The notes: generated by a model from the letters alone, not told the origin. A stretch of DNA of 64,000 nt from Marinobacter sp. F3R08 (GCF_018860425.1 NZ_JAHKPI010000014.1:868329-932328), one strand, 5' to 3'. Positions 51,036-59,998 are shown, counted from the stretch's first letter. Numbers and translations are program-made.

Positions 51036-51970
51036 GACCGGCCTCCCTTTGCCTGCCATTTCAGTAGTGGGCTGCAGGAGTGGCGCACGAGCAGTGTGCA
51101 CAAAGTTCCAAGCCCGCCGATTGTCAGCATGCCGATGATGATCTGGGGATACTGGATTAGCGTGTAGGAATTCCAGGTGTAGTAGCCAATACCGTACTGG
51201 CCGCTGATAATTTCTCCGGCCAGCAAAGAAAACCAAGCAACGCCCATACCGATTGCAAGGCCAGCGACAATAGATGGCATCGCACCGGGCAAAATCACAT
51301 GCCAGAGAATGGCGGTTCTGCTGGCTCCCAGGCTACGTGCTGCCCTGATGAGTACGCTGTTGGTTTGTTCCACCCCGTGAACCGTGTTTAGGATTACCGG
51401 GAACAACGCTCCCAGAAACGTGATGAAAATGATGCTGGACTGCTCGGTCGGCAACATCAGTATCGCCAGCGGAATCCAGGCTACAGCGGGAATTGGCCGC
51501 AGCAGTTCGATGTAGGGGAGGATGATGTCCTCGGCCCAGCGCGAACGTCCCATGGCCACACCTAGAACCACACCAACAACAACGGCCAGAACATAGGCAA
51601 TGGCAACACGTTCAAGGCTATGGAGAATGTGAAGATAGAATTCCTGTCCCGTCAGTTCTGACATCAGTGCGGCACCAACCACGGAGGGCGCGGGAATGTT
51701 TTCGAAGTTGATGTAAAAATGAAAGCCTTTGGTGGAGGCCAGTTGCCAGAGCACCACTGCTACGATCAGTGCCATCGTGCGCACGAGATACCGAACTCCG
51801 GTGGTTTTCATCCACACCCGGGCCGGCAGCCGTGATTCGTTGTTTGCCTGCTTCTGCATTGTGGGCAATACCGGTTTCGACTCCCTCGCGGCCGATTGGC
51901 CGACAGTAGGTTGGAGCGGGGGTTCGGCTACCGGCTCTGTCCTGATTGCAGCGTTACTTTTGCTGTCCAT
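51032..51970 (-). CDS. ABC transporter permease (SsuC/TauC type)
   Basis: A 312-residue permease with six core spans and the inner-membrane EAA loop (RAARSLGASRTAILWHVILPGAMP near 215-238), typical of SsuC/TauC/NrtB. A long hydrophilic N-terminal stretch of about 55 residues precedes the first span, which is unusual. The start at 51970 has GGAG eight bases upstream. It lies 60 bases after the binding-protein gene and overlaps the ATPase gene. Confidence 0.93.
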   Translation of the reverse strand: MDSKSNAAIRTEPVAEPPLQPTVGQSAARESKPVLPTMQKQANNESRLPARVWMKTTGVRYLVRTMALIVAVVLWQLASTKGFHFYINFENIPAPSVVGAALMSELTGQEFYLHILHSLERVAIAYVLAVVVGVVLGVAMGRSRWAEDIILPYIELLRPIPAVAWIPLAILMLPTEQSSIIFITFLGALFPVILNTVHGVEQTNSVLIRAARSLGASRTAILWHVILPGAMPSIVAGLAIGMGVAWFSLLAGEIISGQYGIGYYTWNSYTLIQYPQIIIGMLTIGGLGTLCTLLVRHSCSPLLKWQAKGGRS

Positions 51971-52030
51971 CGTCTTCACTCCTGGAACCAATGCTACGCA
52001 GGCGCTGTTGCTAGCCTGCGTAGCAAAGGA

Positions 52031-53392
52031 TCAGTGGGCCATTGCGAGGGTATTGCCCGGAACTACCGGGGTGCCTCCGTGATTTGCTATGTGCTGCTCC
52101 GAGTCGACTTTCTTGAGGAAAGCGACTACTTCTCCGTCGTCTCCGCGCACTAGGTAGGCAGCCTTGCCAAACAATTTCAGGCCGGTGAGTTTGTCGTACA
52201 CGTAGGTCGCGTTGATGGTGTCACTGGATGCCTCCATTGCGTTGAGCATTTCGGCAATCGAGTCATAGGTGACAATGCCCTTGCCCTCGAACCAGATTTC
52301 AGCTGGTTTGAAAGCAGGATTGTCGGGTTGCGTGGCCACCACAGAACTGACCAGGGCGTCGTAATCCAGGCTCATGGCCTGATAAGCCGCGCGAAGATAC
52401 GTGTCGTCCACCCAACGGTTAAAATCGAGGTCCGGCACGCCCACTTCCCGTTTCAGCAGGTCCAGGTCGTACTTCATGGCATCGACCCATTCGTCTTTGA
52501 TGCTGGCTTCGGCTGTGGTAATGCCCCCCTCACTGAAGTAGAGGTAAAGAACTTCCTTTTCCACGCCGGTCCATTCGGCCACTTTTACGGCCGCTTCCAT
52601 GGGGTTTTCCTGGATCCATTTCTGGGCTTCAAGAGTGGCCTTCAGCACGCCCTCCACTACCTCGGGGTACTGCTCCGCGTAGCTCTCACGAACCACAATG
52701 CCGTGGAAGGTCGGAATTTCTGCCTCGCTGCCGTCGTAGATCTTGCGGCCAGTGGCGCGGAACTCCATGATTTCTGACCAGGGGCAGAAATCAGCATGGG
52801 CGTCGATGCGTCCGGCCTGAATATTCGCGGCGCCAACTGCAGGGCTCTGGTTAACAATCTGAACCTTGTCGCTTAGTCCAGCCTCGCTCAGTGCTTTTAG
52901 GGTCATGCCCCATGCGGCGCTACCTACGGGTACCGACAATGTCTTTCCCTCCAGGTCCGCCAAACTCTGGGCATCGGAATCGATGGGCACAACTATGCCA
53001 TTACCGGTACCTCTGAGGTTGTAGCCAGTTACGGCAATAAATCGGGTTTCCTGTTTGCCGGTTTCCTGGAATTTGGCACCATTGACGATAAGGGGGTAGT
53101 CCCCCATCACTCCGAAATCCAGCTTGCCAGCCAGCATCTGGTTAGTGATGGGCGGTCCTGAATCGTAGTCCCGGTAGACAATTTCATAGTTGACGTCTTC
53201 GTACTTGCCAGTGGTTGGCAGATGCTTCTCCAGCAGGTGCAGTTTCTCCAGTACAATTCCGCCGGAAACTGTGTTGGTCACCATGCTCTGGTGGCCGATA
53301 CCAACGCGAATGGTCTCTGCGGATACTGCACTGGCAGAAAACACTACCGATCCCCAAAGGATTATGGTTGTAAGGGTTTTTGCCTCTCTCAT
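52031..53392 (-). CDS. ABC transporter substrate-binding protein with C-terminal NosL-like domain
   Basis: A 453-residue periplasmic protein with a signal peptide (cut near AVSA, residue 25) and an SsuA/NrtA-type binding fold at about 27-330 (TIRVGIGHQSMVTN, DYDSGPPITNQMLAGKLDFG, VPVGSAAWGMTLKALSEAG). The last 110 residues do not belong to that fold. They read WFEGKGIVTYDSIAEML, YVYDKLTG, KAAYLVRGDDGEVVAFLKK and NHGGTPV, the order of conserved pieces in NosL copper-chaperone proteins. The start at 53392 has GGAAGG eight bases upstream. It is the first gene of the long operon. The substrate is probably a sulfonate-like or other anionic molecule, unproven. Confidence 0.9.
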   Translation of the reverse strand: MREAKTLTTIILWGSVVFSASAVSAETIRVGIGHQSMVTNTVSGGIVLEKLHLLEKHLPTTGKYEDVNYEIVYRDYDSGPPITNQMLAGKLDFGVMGDYPLIVNGAKFQETGKQETRFIAVTGYNLRGTGNGIVVPIDSDAQSLADLEGKTLSVPVGSAAWGMTLKALSEAGLSDKVQIVNQSPAVGAANIQAGRIDAHADFCPWSEIMEFRATGRKIYDGSEAEIPTFHGIVVRESYAEQYPEVVEGVLKATLEAQKWIQENPMEAAVKVAEWTGVEKEVLYLYFSEGGITTAEASIKDEWVDAMKYDLDLLKREVGVPDLDFNRWVDDTYLRAAYQAMSLDYDALVSSVVATQPDNPAFKPAEIWFEGKGIVTYDSIAEMLNAMEASSDTINATYVYDKLTGLKLFGKAAYLVRGDDGEVVAFLKKVDSEQHIANHGGTPVVPGNTLAMAH

Positions 53393-53425
53393 CGTTTTAT
53401 CCTTCCCGTTTGGTTGCACTTGTAC

Positions 53426-53447
53426 TAACAGGTCATGATCCCTGTTA
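53426..53447. promoter_or_regulatory. Inverted repeat before the binding-protein gene
   Basis: TAACAGG and CCTGTTA are perfectly inverted around eight bases, 34 bases upstream of the start codon. The left arm is part of ACTTGTACTAACAG, which shares 11 of 14 bases with the minus-strand reading of the GntR-type motif at 50100. It may be an operator for the same regulator. Confidence 0.4.
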
Positions 53448-53621
53448 TAGGTGTTGCACCTGCTGTGCCAGATAGCTGCGAGCGGTTTGAAACCTTTTGT
53501 TTTTATTGGAGTAAAAAAAAATCGAAACGGGGGAACGGTGGAAAATTGGATGATGAGACGGCGCCCGTGTTTGGTGCGAAGGCGTCTGGGCGGTTCCACG
53601 ACGGCGCAAAGTGATTTCAGA

Positions 53622-53640
53622 GCGCTATAACAAGTAGCGC
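53622..53640. repeat. GCGCTA inverted repeat
   Basis: GCGCTA, seven bases (TAACAAG) and TAGCGC form a perfect 6-bp inverted repeat about 230 bases upstream of the binding-protein gene. Its TAACAAG centre resembles half of the GntR-type motif. Function unknown. Confidence 0.35.
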
Positions 53641-53762
53641 AAGTTGTGCTTGGCCATGTCGTAGTTTTGTGTCGCGATTGGAGATGGTTTTACTGCAATG
53701 ACTCATGGGCCTTGGAAAATAGGTGGCAGTAGCTCTTGACCCTGCGAGGTGGGGCCATAACG

Positions 53763-55025
53763 TCAGAGTGTGTCTGGTGTCCGCAGGGCCTGTTCGGCAT
53801 TCAGTCCGAACGTGATAACGCCGTAGGGGACGCCATTATCAAAGGGTGCGACCGGGGCGCTGACCATGATCTGGAACTGCGATGTGGACGCATCATAGGC
53901 AATCGGTGAAATATACAGTGCGTCTGTACCCGACAGACCTCGTCGGGAGTTCTGCAAAACGGTCTGGAATTTGATTTCATCACCCTGCCAGTAGTCAGAC
54001 GTCAGCTGGCTCATTGCCGCCAATGTGCCCATCCTGTTCATCACAATGGTCTCGGTGACCAGCCCTTTCTGGGCAACCTGCCATCCAAGCAGGGCTTTTG
54101 AACCGGGTGAATCCAGAATGCGTTCGGCCAATGATGTTGGGGAGAATGGAGCCAGCGCCTGCCACATACTGTCGAGTGTCATGACATCGGAAAAACTGTC
54201 GAGGTGCGGGCCCGCAGCAATCATCTGGTTAATGTCGAGAGCGCTTTTCATCTCCGAGATCAGCCTGCCTGACAGTGTTTTTATCCGGTGTTGTTCCTCC
54301 GGAGACAAGGCAATCTGCCCCGCCATGCAGGACTTCAGCATGTGGTTGAATGTGGGGAGGAACTTTGGGTGGTTGGACGCGAAGGTCTCGCTCAGGTACA
54401 GATAAAGAGGCGCATAGCGAACAAAAGCCGGGGCCAGATCTATGGCGGTTGATGGGGTTGCTGCGCGCAGACCTGTCATTACCCGCTCATCCATGAGGGC
54501 CGTATCGATGCGTCCTTTTTCAAGCAGGGCCAGTAACTGGTGCGGCGAAGACACACTGAGAAAAATCCTGAAGTCGTGCGTTTCAAGCCAGGCTTTCTCA
54601 TTGCTGCCATCGACCACTCCGATGCGCCGGTCGTCAGTGGGTGCCGGATCTTCCGCCGAGAAAAAGTACCACTTTTCCAGGGCCACGGGGTTGCTCCGTT
54701 TTGCAACGTTGTCCAGCTCTGTTGATGGATCAATGGCGAAGTACCCGTCGATCAGGTTGCGTTGCAGTGCGTGCAAGGCGCGGTTCTGAGGAGTAACCCG
54801 GATCCGGGTTGACCAGCCGGCAAGATTCGCGGCACATACCACGGTATTCACCGTTTCGCCGGATATCTGACTGATTGCACCTTGTTCGTCACCCGCTACC
54901 TGATAGGGCGGATTCTCAAAGGTATAGAGGTTCAGCGTTGGGGCCTGAGCCATACAGATGGCAGATGTCACTGACATCGTCAGGCCTACAGCCCATTGAA
55001 AAGTCATCGTGAAGACTGCGTCCAT
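53763..55025 (-). CDS. Periplasmic SBP_bac_3-like protein with Cache-like C-terminus
   Basis: A 420-residue protein with a signal peptide (cut near MAQA, about 27) and an N-terminal domain resembling amino-acid-type binding proteins (TLNLYTFENPPYQVAGDEQGAISQ in two pieces, ALHALQRNLIDGYFAI, GRIDTALMDERV), about 28-230. A second part (about 255-415), with FQTVLQNSRRGLSGTDALYISPIAYD and APFDNGVPYGVITFGLN, looks like a PDC/Cache sensor domain. No membrane anchor, kinase or cyclase follows. I do not know its ligand. Two starts are possible (55025 and 55007), neither with a good ribosome site. Confidence 0.72.
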   Translation of the reverse strand: MDAVFTMTFQWAVGLTMSVTSAICMAQAPTLNLYTFENPPYQVAGDEQGAISQISGETVNTVVCAANLAGWSTRIRVTPQNRALHALQRNLIDGYFAIDPSTELDNVAKRSNPVALEKWYFFSAEDPAPTDDRRIGVVDGSNEKAWLETHDFRIFLSVSSPHQLLALLEKGRIDTALMDERVMTGLRAATPSTAIDLAPAFVRYAPLYLYLSETFASNHPKFLPTFNHMLKSCMAGQIALSPEEQHRIKTLSGRLISEMKSALDINQMIAAGPHLDSFSDVMTLDSMWQALAPFSPTSLAERILDSPGSKALLGWQVAQKGLVTETIVMNRMGTLAAMSQLTSDYWQGDEIKFQTVLQNSRRGLSGTDALYISPIAYDASTSQFQIMVSAPVAPFDNGVPYGVITFGLNAEQALRTPDTL

Positions 55026-55187
55026 GTTGTCAACAATGATAAAAACAGGCTAGCGCGCCTTTTTTGCTCTTACCTCAGGAAGTATAGACACAATTTGATA
55101 ACGGTGACGAACAGCCAAAATTAGCGCTGACGAAACTGATCAGGGACTTGGGCTGGGCCGGGCCCGGACGATGACCGATGCCGGGAG

Positions 55188-56738
55188 CTACAGCTGCTCC
55201 AGATTCGCCAGCAGATACTCGGCGCGCTGGAGCAGCGCTTCCCGCCGTTCCGGTTTCTGTTTGTCCCAGTTACGGTACATCATGCCCATACGCGGGTTTT
55301 TGGCGAAGTCGCCCCGGTGCCGGTCGATAAAGTGCCAGTACAGGGCATTGAACGGGCAGGCGTCTGATTCTGTGGATTTGTTTACCTTGTAGTGGCAGTT
55401 GGCGCAGTGGTCTGACATGCGCTGGATATACTTGCCGCTGGCGGCATAGGGTTTGGAACCCAGGTAGCCACCATCGGCGTGCATGACCATGCCCAGTACG
55501 TTGGGCAGCTCCACCCAGTCATAGGCATCGGCATACACCGCCAGGTACCAGTCGCAGATTTCCTCCGGTTTTATGCCCGCCAGCAGCGCGAAGTTGCCGG
55601 TTACCATCAGCCACTGGATGTGGTGGGCATAGGCGTTGCGGCGTGTTGCATCAATGGCCTTGTGCATGCAGCGCATCCTGGTATCGCCGGTCCAGTAGAA
55701 CCAGGGCAGGGCGCGGGTGTTGCCCAGGCGGTTTTCCCGGGCGTAAGCCGGCATGTTCATCCAATAGATCCCCCGCACAAACTCCCGCCAACCCAGAATC
55801 TGCCGAATGAATCCTTCCACCGCATTGATCGGAGCCCGCCCTGAGTACCAGGCCTGAGCCGCCGCTTCGCAAGCAGCGAGAGGATCCAGCAGACCGCTGT
55901 TGATATAGGGAGACAGAATCGCGTGAAACAGCCAGTCCTCGGTGTCAGACATCGCATCCTGATAATCACCGAAGCAGGGCAGGGCAAAATCGATGAAATG
56001 GTCGAGCGCGGCCTGTGCGTCTTCTGCCACGACCGCAAAATGAAAGTCGTCAGTGGTGCCAAAGTGATCGCCGAAGTGTTCGTCAACCAGCGCAATCACA
56101 TCGCGGGTGACCTCGTCCGGTTCAATACGAAATGGCGCGGGTGCCGCGGGCTTGCCCGCCCACTTTTTCCGGTTGTCCGCATCGAAATTCCACTGCCCGC
56201 CCTCAGGCTCGCCTTCGGGCGTCATCAGTAAGCCGGTCTTGCGTCGCATTTCCCGATAAAAGAATTCCATCCGCAACTGCTTCCGGCCTTCGGCCCAGTC
56301 GGCAAATTCCTGCTTGGTGGCAATAAACCGCGTATCCGGACGAATTTCCACGGGTAGGCCGAGGCGTTCATGCCAGCCGCTGATCTGTTCATGCAGCCGC
56401 CACTCCCCGCATTCCGTGGTAATCACCTTGTCCGCTTTTATCCTCTGAATCTGTTCGGCAACCACTGCCTCAAGGCTCTGAAGTTGATTGTCCGGATGGT
56501 AGACCTGGTAATGCACCCGCCAGCCTTCATCCTCCAACTGTCTGGCGAAGTGCCGCATAGCACTGAACAGCAGAACGATTTTCTTCTTGTGGTGGTTGGT
56601 GTAGCTGGCCTCCTCGTGGACTTCAGCCATCACGACGAGATCCTGATCCCTGTCGGCGTTTTCGAGTGCACTGATATCTCTCGCTAGTTGATCACCCAGA
56701 ATCAGAATCAGGTTTGCCATGTCGGGACTGTTCTCCAT
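55188..56738 (-). CDS. phrB: Fe-S (6-4)-type photolyase / cryptochrome (FeS-BCP group, PhrB)
   Basis: A 516-residue flavoprotein of the bacterial Fe-S cryptochrome/photolyase group. The N-terminal domain starts ANLILILGDQL, and the C-terminal half has EGFIRQILGWREFVRGIYW and MRCMHKAIDATRRNAYAHHIQWLM near 365-388. Four cysteines for a [4Fe-4S] cluster are visible: one in EEICDWYLAV and three in DHCANCHYK and SDACPFNALYW near 460. Members repair (6-4) photoproducts in DNA using light. The start at 56738 has GGAG eight bases upstream. It stands alone and is divergent from hemN. Confidence 0.93.
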   Translation of the reverse strand: MENSPDMANLILILGDQLARDISALENADRDQDLVVMAEVHEEASYTNHHKKKIVLLFSAMRHFARQLEDEGWRVHYQVYHPDNQLQSLEAVVAEQIQRIKADKVITTECGEWRLHEQISGWHERLGLPVEIRPDTRFIATKQEFADWAEGRKQLRMEFFYREMRRKTGLLMTPEGEPEGGQWNFDADNRKKWAGKPAAPAPFRIEPDEVTRDVIALVDEHFGDHFGTTDDFHFAVVAEDAQAALDHFIDFALPCFGDYQDAMSDTEDWLFHAILSPYINSGLLDPLAACEAAAQAWYSGRAPINAVEGFIRQILGWREFVRGIYWMNMPAYARENRLGNTRALPWFYWTGDTRMRCMHKAIDATRRNAYAHHIQWLMVTGNFALLAGIKPEEICDWYLAVYADAYDWVELPNVLGMVMHADGGYLGSKPYAASGKYIQRMSDHCANCHYKVNKSTESDACPFNALYWHFIDRHRGDFAKNPRMGMMYRNWDKQKPERREALLQRAEYLLANLEQL

Positions 56739-56931
56739 ATATCGGGCTCCACGCACAGTGATGCCCACAAAGGGGTAAACGAAGTACGCCAACAGCCCAA
56801 GGGTGGTTCATAAGCCAGGCTGATAAAATGAAACCATCAGTCACCTGACCCGCATCAAAATGCGAGTGAGGGGATTGCCCTAAAATGCCGGCAAATCCTG
56901 GATGATCCCGTTATACCCCAGAGCACTTAAT

Positions 56932-58350
56932 ATGATTTCCATCCCCGCACTCAAAGCCCAAAATTCAACATTGCCAGAATTCATCTGGGACGACGCCCTT
57001 ATCCGCCGCTACGACCTCAGCGGCCCAAGGTACACCTCCTACCCAACGGCCGTTGAGTTCAACCAGAGTTACCCGGTCGAGGAGATGGTAAAGGCGGCGG
57101 CCCGAAGCAAGGCCATTGGCAGTCCTTTGTCCCTCTATACACACTTGCCGTTCTGCGCGCATCTTTGCTACTACTGCGCCTGTAACAAGGTCATCACCAA
57201 GAAGCGTGACAAGGCCATGCCCTACGTGGAGCGTTTGCTGAAAGAAGCGGCTATCCAGTCAAAACTGTTCGGCGCTGACCGGCCGGTTACCCAACTGCAC
57301 TGGGGGGGCGGCACACCCACGTTCCTGCCGAAAGATGTCATGGAACACCTGATGGCCGGGTATGGCGAACTGTTCAACCTGCAGGCCAGTGAAGAGCGGG
57401 ATTACAGTGTCGAGATCGACCCGCGGGAAGTGGATCAGGATACCCTGCCCACACTCTGGGATCTCGGCTTTAACCGGATCAGTCTCGGCGTTCAGGATGT
57501 GAACCCGGAGGTTCAGAAAGCGGTGAACCGTATCCAGCCCCGGGACATGACCGAATCTGTGCTCAATGAAGCGCGCCGCATCGGCTTCCGTTCTATTAAC
57601 CTGGACCTGATCTACGGCCTGCCACATCAGACTCCGGAGAGTTTCGCCGAGACCCTGGAAGCAGTCATTGAAATGTCACCGGACCGGCTTTCTGTATTTA
57701 GCTACGCGCACCTGCCCGATCGGTTCTATCCACAGACCCGCATCCAGGAGAATACGCTGCCGAGCCCGCAGCAAAAACTGACCATCCTGCACAACACGAT
57801 CAATCGGCTCCTGGAAGCCGGTTACGAATACATCGGCATGGACCATTTCGCCAAGCCGGACGACAGCCTTGCCGTGGCCCAGCGCGAAGGCCGCCTGCAC
57901 CGGAATTTTCAGGGTTACACCACCCATTCCGAGTGCGACCTGGTGTCCCTGGGCGTATCGGCTATTGGCCAGACCGACGATGCCTATTTCCAGAACAATC
58001 ACGACCTGCCTTCCTGGGAAGCGGCGATTGATGCTGGCCAGCTGGCTATTACCAAGGGCGTAAGCCTGACCCGTGATGACCGGATCCGCCGTTGGGTGAT
58101 CGGCCAACTGATCTGTCAGTTCCGGCTCGACCGCCAGCAGTTTGCAGACACTTGGGCTGAGGACTTCGACCGCTACTTTGCCGATGAACTTGCCCGCTTG
58201 CGCCCGATGATCAGGGATCAACTCGTGGCGGACAAGGGACCCGCGCTGCAGGTCGAGCCTGCAGGACGATTGCTGATTCGGGCTATCTGTCAGATCTTCG
58301 ACCTGTATCGTAAAGAAGGCGCGAGCCAGCGCTTTTCACGCATTATCTGA
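56932..58350 (+). CDS. hemN: Oxygen-independent coproporphyrinogen III oxidase HemN
   Basis: A radical SAM enzyme of about 472 residues that decarboxylates coproporphyrinogen III to protoporphyrinogen IX without oxygen in haem synthesis. The cluster motif is FCAHLCYYCACNK (CxxxCxxC plus the extra Cys of HemN) near 72. RRYDLSGPRYTSYPTAVEF lies near the start, HWGGGTPTFLP near 125 and the C-terminal FRLDRQQF. I chose the ATG at 56932; one ten codons earlier is also possible. No clear Fnr box is seen upstream. Confidence 0.94.
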   Translation: MISIPALKAQNSTLPEFIWDDALIRRYDLSGPRYTSYPTAVEFNQSYPVEEMVKAAARSKAIGSPLSLYTHLPFCAHLCYYCACNKVITKKRDKAMPYVERLLKEAAIQSKLFGADRPVTQLHWGGGTPTFLPKDVMEHLMAGYGELFNLQASEERDYSVEIDPREVDQDTLPTLWDLGFNRISLGVQDVNPEVQKAVNRIQPRDMTESVLNEARRIGFRSINLDLIYGLPHQTPESFAETLEAVIEMSPDRLSVFSYAHLPDRFYPQTRIQENTLPSPQQKLTILHNTINRLLEAGYEYIGMDHFAKPDDSLAVAQREGRLHRNFQGYTTHSECDLVSLGVSAIGQTDDAYFQNNHDLPSWEAAIDAGQLAITKGVSLTRDDRIRRWVIGQLICQFRLDRQQFADTWAEDFDRYFADELARLRPMIRDQLVADKGPALQVEPAGRLLIRAICQIFDLYRKEGASQRFSRII

Positions 58351-58496
58351 GATCAGTCTCCCGGGCATGGATCTGTTCGGGGCTTGATCTGGATAAACCG
58401 GCATCTCTGGCGTGGGCTTTGAGTTTGCTACAGTGTTGTTCCGGGTCATTCGATGGCCGAACGTTTTTTGTTTGGAACAGCTGGAGGAGGGCGCTG

Positions 58497-58880
58497 ATGG
58501 ATATTCACCTGAAACGAGCCTACGACAAACCTGCACGCTCCGATGGCCCGCGAGTACTTGTTGATCGTATCTGGCCCCGAGGGGTTGCCAGGGAAGATGC
58601 CGACCTCACCCTGTGGCTGAAAGGGCTGGCGCCTTCCACGGAACTGCGCAAGTGGTTTGGCCATGATCCCGGGAAATGGCTGGAATTTCGGAAGCGATAT
58701 CTGAGGGAACTGTCTGCGCCGGAAGCTGGTGAGGATCTTGAGAAGCTCAAAGGGTTGTTCGCAGAATACCGTCGCATCACCCTGGTGTTCGGGTCTAAAG
58801 AGACCAAGCACAACAATGCCGTTGCGCTACGGGATTTTATCTTGAACGGCCATCTCATTGGCGACGAGGGTGAAAATTGA
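58497..58880 (+). CDS. DUF488 family protein
   Basis: A 127-residue DUF488 protein: HLKRAYDKPARSDGPRVLVDRIWPRG near the start (in two pieces of the family pattern), LTLWLKGLAPSTELRKWFGHDP near 38-59, and the late ITLVFGSKETKHNNAVALRD. The family has no established function; the conserved Arg, Trp and Lys residues could form an anion site. The start has GGAGG eight bases upstream. It follows hemN by about 150 bases and converges on moaA. Confidence 0.88.
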   Translation: MDIHLKRAYDKPARSDGPRVLVDRIWPRGVAREDADLTLWLKGLAPSTELRKWFGHDPGKWLEFRKRYLRELSAPEAGEDLEKLKGLFAEYRRITLVFGSKETKHNNAVALRDFILNGHLIGDEGEN

Positions 58881-58929
58881 GAGGACCTTGCCGGTTAAAG
58901 CCGCCCGCACAGATATCAAAGGGCTTTGT

Positions 58930-59922
58930 TTAACCGCCGGTCATATTCATGAAGCGCAGGATCTGAACATCTCCGTTGGTGGCAAAGTGATGGCGTTCCG
59001 GCTTCAGATCCATGGCATTGATGATGGTTTGCCGCAGCTTGTCGTCCGTTACCGGATTGCCGCGAAGCACTCTGAGCAGATCCACCGAATGCTCGTTTCC
59101 GAGGCACAAAAGCAGTCGACCCTCAACGGTGACCCTCACCCGGTTGCAGGTGGAACAGAAGTTGTGGGAATGGGGAGATATGAAACCAACCCGGGTTTCG
59201 CTATCTTTCATCCGGTAGTAGCGGGCGGGACCGCCGGAGTCCTCGGTAGCCGGGACCAGTTCATGATGCTTGCGGATAATGTCCCGCACTTCTTCGCTGG
59301 TGCACAAGGCGAGGCCCCGGTCATGCTCGGAAATCTCGCCCAGTGGCATCTCTTCGATGAAGCTGATATCCACGTGTTTCCTGCGGGCGAACTCGATCAG
59401 CTCCGGGATTTCTTCATCGTTACGGCCCTTCATGACAACCGTGTTGAGTTTGATGCCTTCGAAGCCGGCTTCGCGGGCAGCATCAATGCCCTCCAGTACC
59501 TGACTCAGTTTGCCGGTGCGGGTGATGCTGCGAAACTTTTCCGCGTCCAGTGAGTCGATACTGATATTCAGCCGATGTATTCCGGCCTTGCGGAGAGACT
59601 CTGCCATGGCTGGCAGCTGGCTGCCGTTGGTGGTCATGGCGAAGTCTCGCAACCCATAGGTGCCGATCTCCCTGACCAGCTCCAGAATGTCCTTGCGTAC
59701 CAGCGGCTCGCCGCCGGTCAGCCGGATTTTTTCCGTTCCCAGGTCGACAAAGTTGCGGGCAATCCGGGCAATTTCCTCAAGCGTCAGAACCTGCTGGCGG
59801 GGCAGAAACGTCATGTCCTCGGCCATGCAGTAGACGCAGCGAAAATCACAGCGGTCAGTGACGGACAGGCGCACGTAGTTGACGGTGCGGCCAAAACGGT
59901 CAGTCAGCTTGCTCTGGGACAT
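58930..59922 (-). CDS. moaA: GTP 3',8-cyclase MoaA
   Basis: A radical SAM enzyme of 330 residues that starts molybdenum cofactor synthesis by converting GTP to 3',8-cyclo-GTP. The first cluster motif is [14 protein letters not shown] near 23 (CxxxCxxC) and the second is [13 protein letters not shown] with a later LLLCLG near 255-275. The C-terminus ends in the double Gly required for activity (NMTGG). Other moa genes are not adjacent. Confidence 0.96.
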   Translation of the reverse strand: MSQSKLTDRFGRTVNYVRLSVTDRCDFRCVYCMAEDMTFLPRQQVLTLEEIARIARNFVDLGTEKIRLTGGEPLVRKDILELVREIGTYGLRDFAMTTNGSQLPAMAESLRKAGIHRLNISIDSLDAEKFRSITRTGKLSQVLEGIDAAREAGFEGIKLNTVVMKGRNDEEIPELIEFARRKHVDISFIEEMPLGEISEHDRGLALCTSEEVRDIIRKHHELVPATEDSGGPARYYRMKDSETRVGFISPHSHNFCSTCNRVRVTVEGRLLLCLGNEHSVDLLRVLRGNPVTDDKLRQTIINAMDLKPERHHFATNGDVQILRFMNMTGG

Positions 59923-59978
59923 CGGGTTGGTCCTGTTGCCGATTGTTCTTTAAATCGAGTGTAGGTTAAGTATTACAG

Positions 59979-59998
59979 ATCGGATCACCAATTCCGAT
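59979..59998. repeat. Inverted repeat upstream of moaA
   Basis: ATCGGA, eight bases and TCCGAT form a perfect inverted repeat about 57 bases before the moaA start on its coding side. It could be an operator or leader hairpin; it does not resemble the Moco riboswitch. Confidence 0.35.

Larger units (their letters stand above)
53393..53762. other. Upstream region of the long operon
   Basis: About 370 bases with no convincing gene; the binding-protein frame extends into it but lacks a signal peptide and ribosome site there. It contains two inverted repeats, TAACAGG-N8-CCTGTTA (53426-53447) and GCGCTA-N7-TAGCGC (53622-53640), and a nine-A run. The promoter of the operon should lie here. Confidence 0.6.

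Noticed and set aside
53393..53599. Extended N-terminus of the substrate-binding protein
   Set aside because: It would bury the clear signal peptide, which begins at 53392 behind a good ribosome site.
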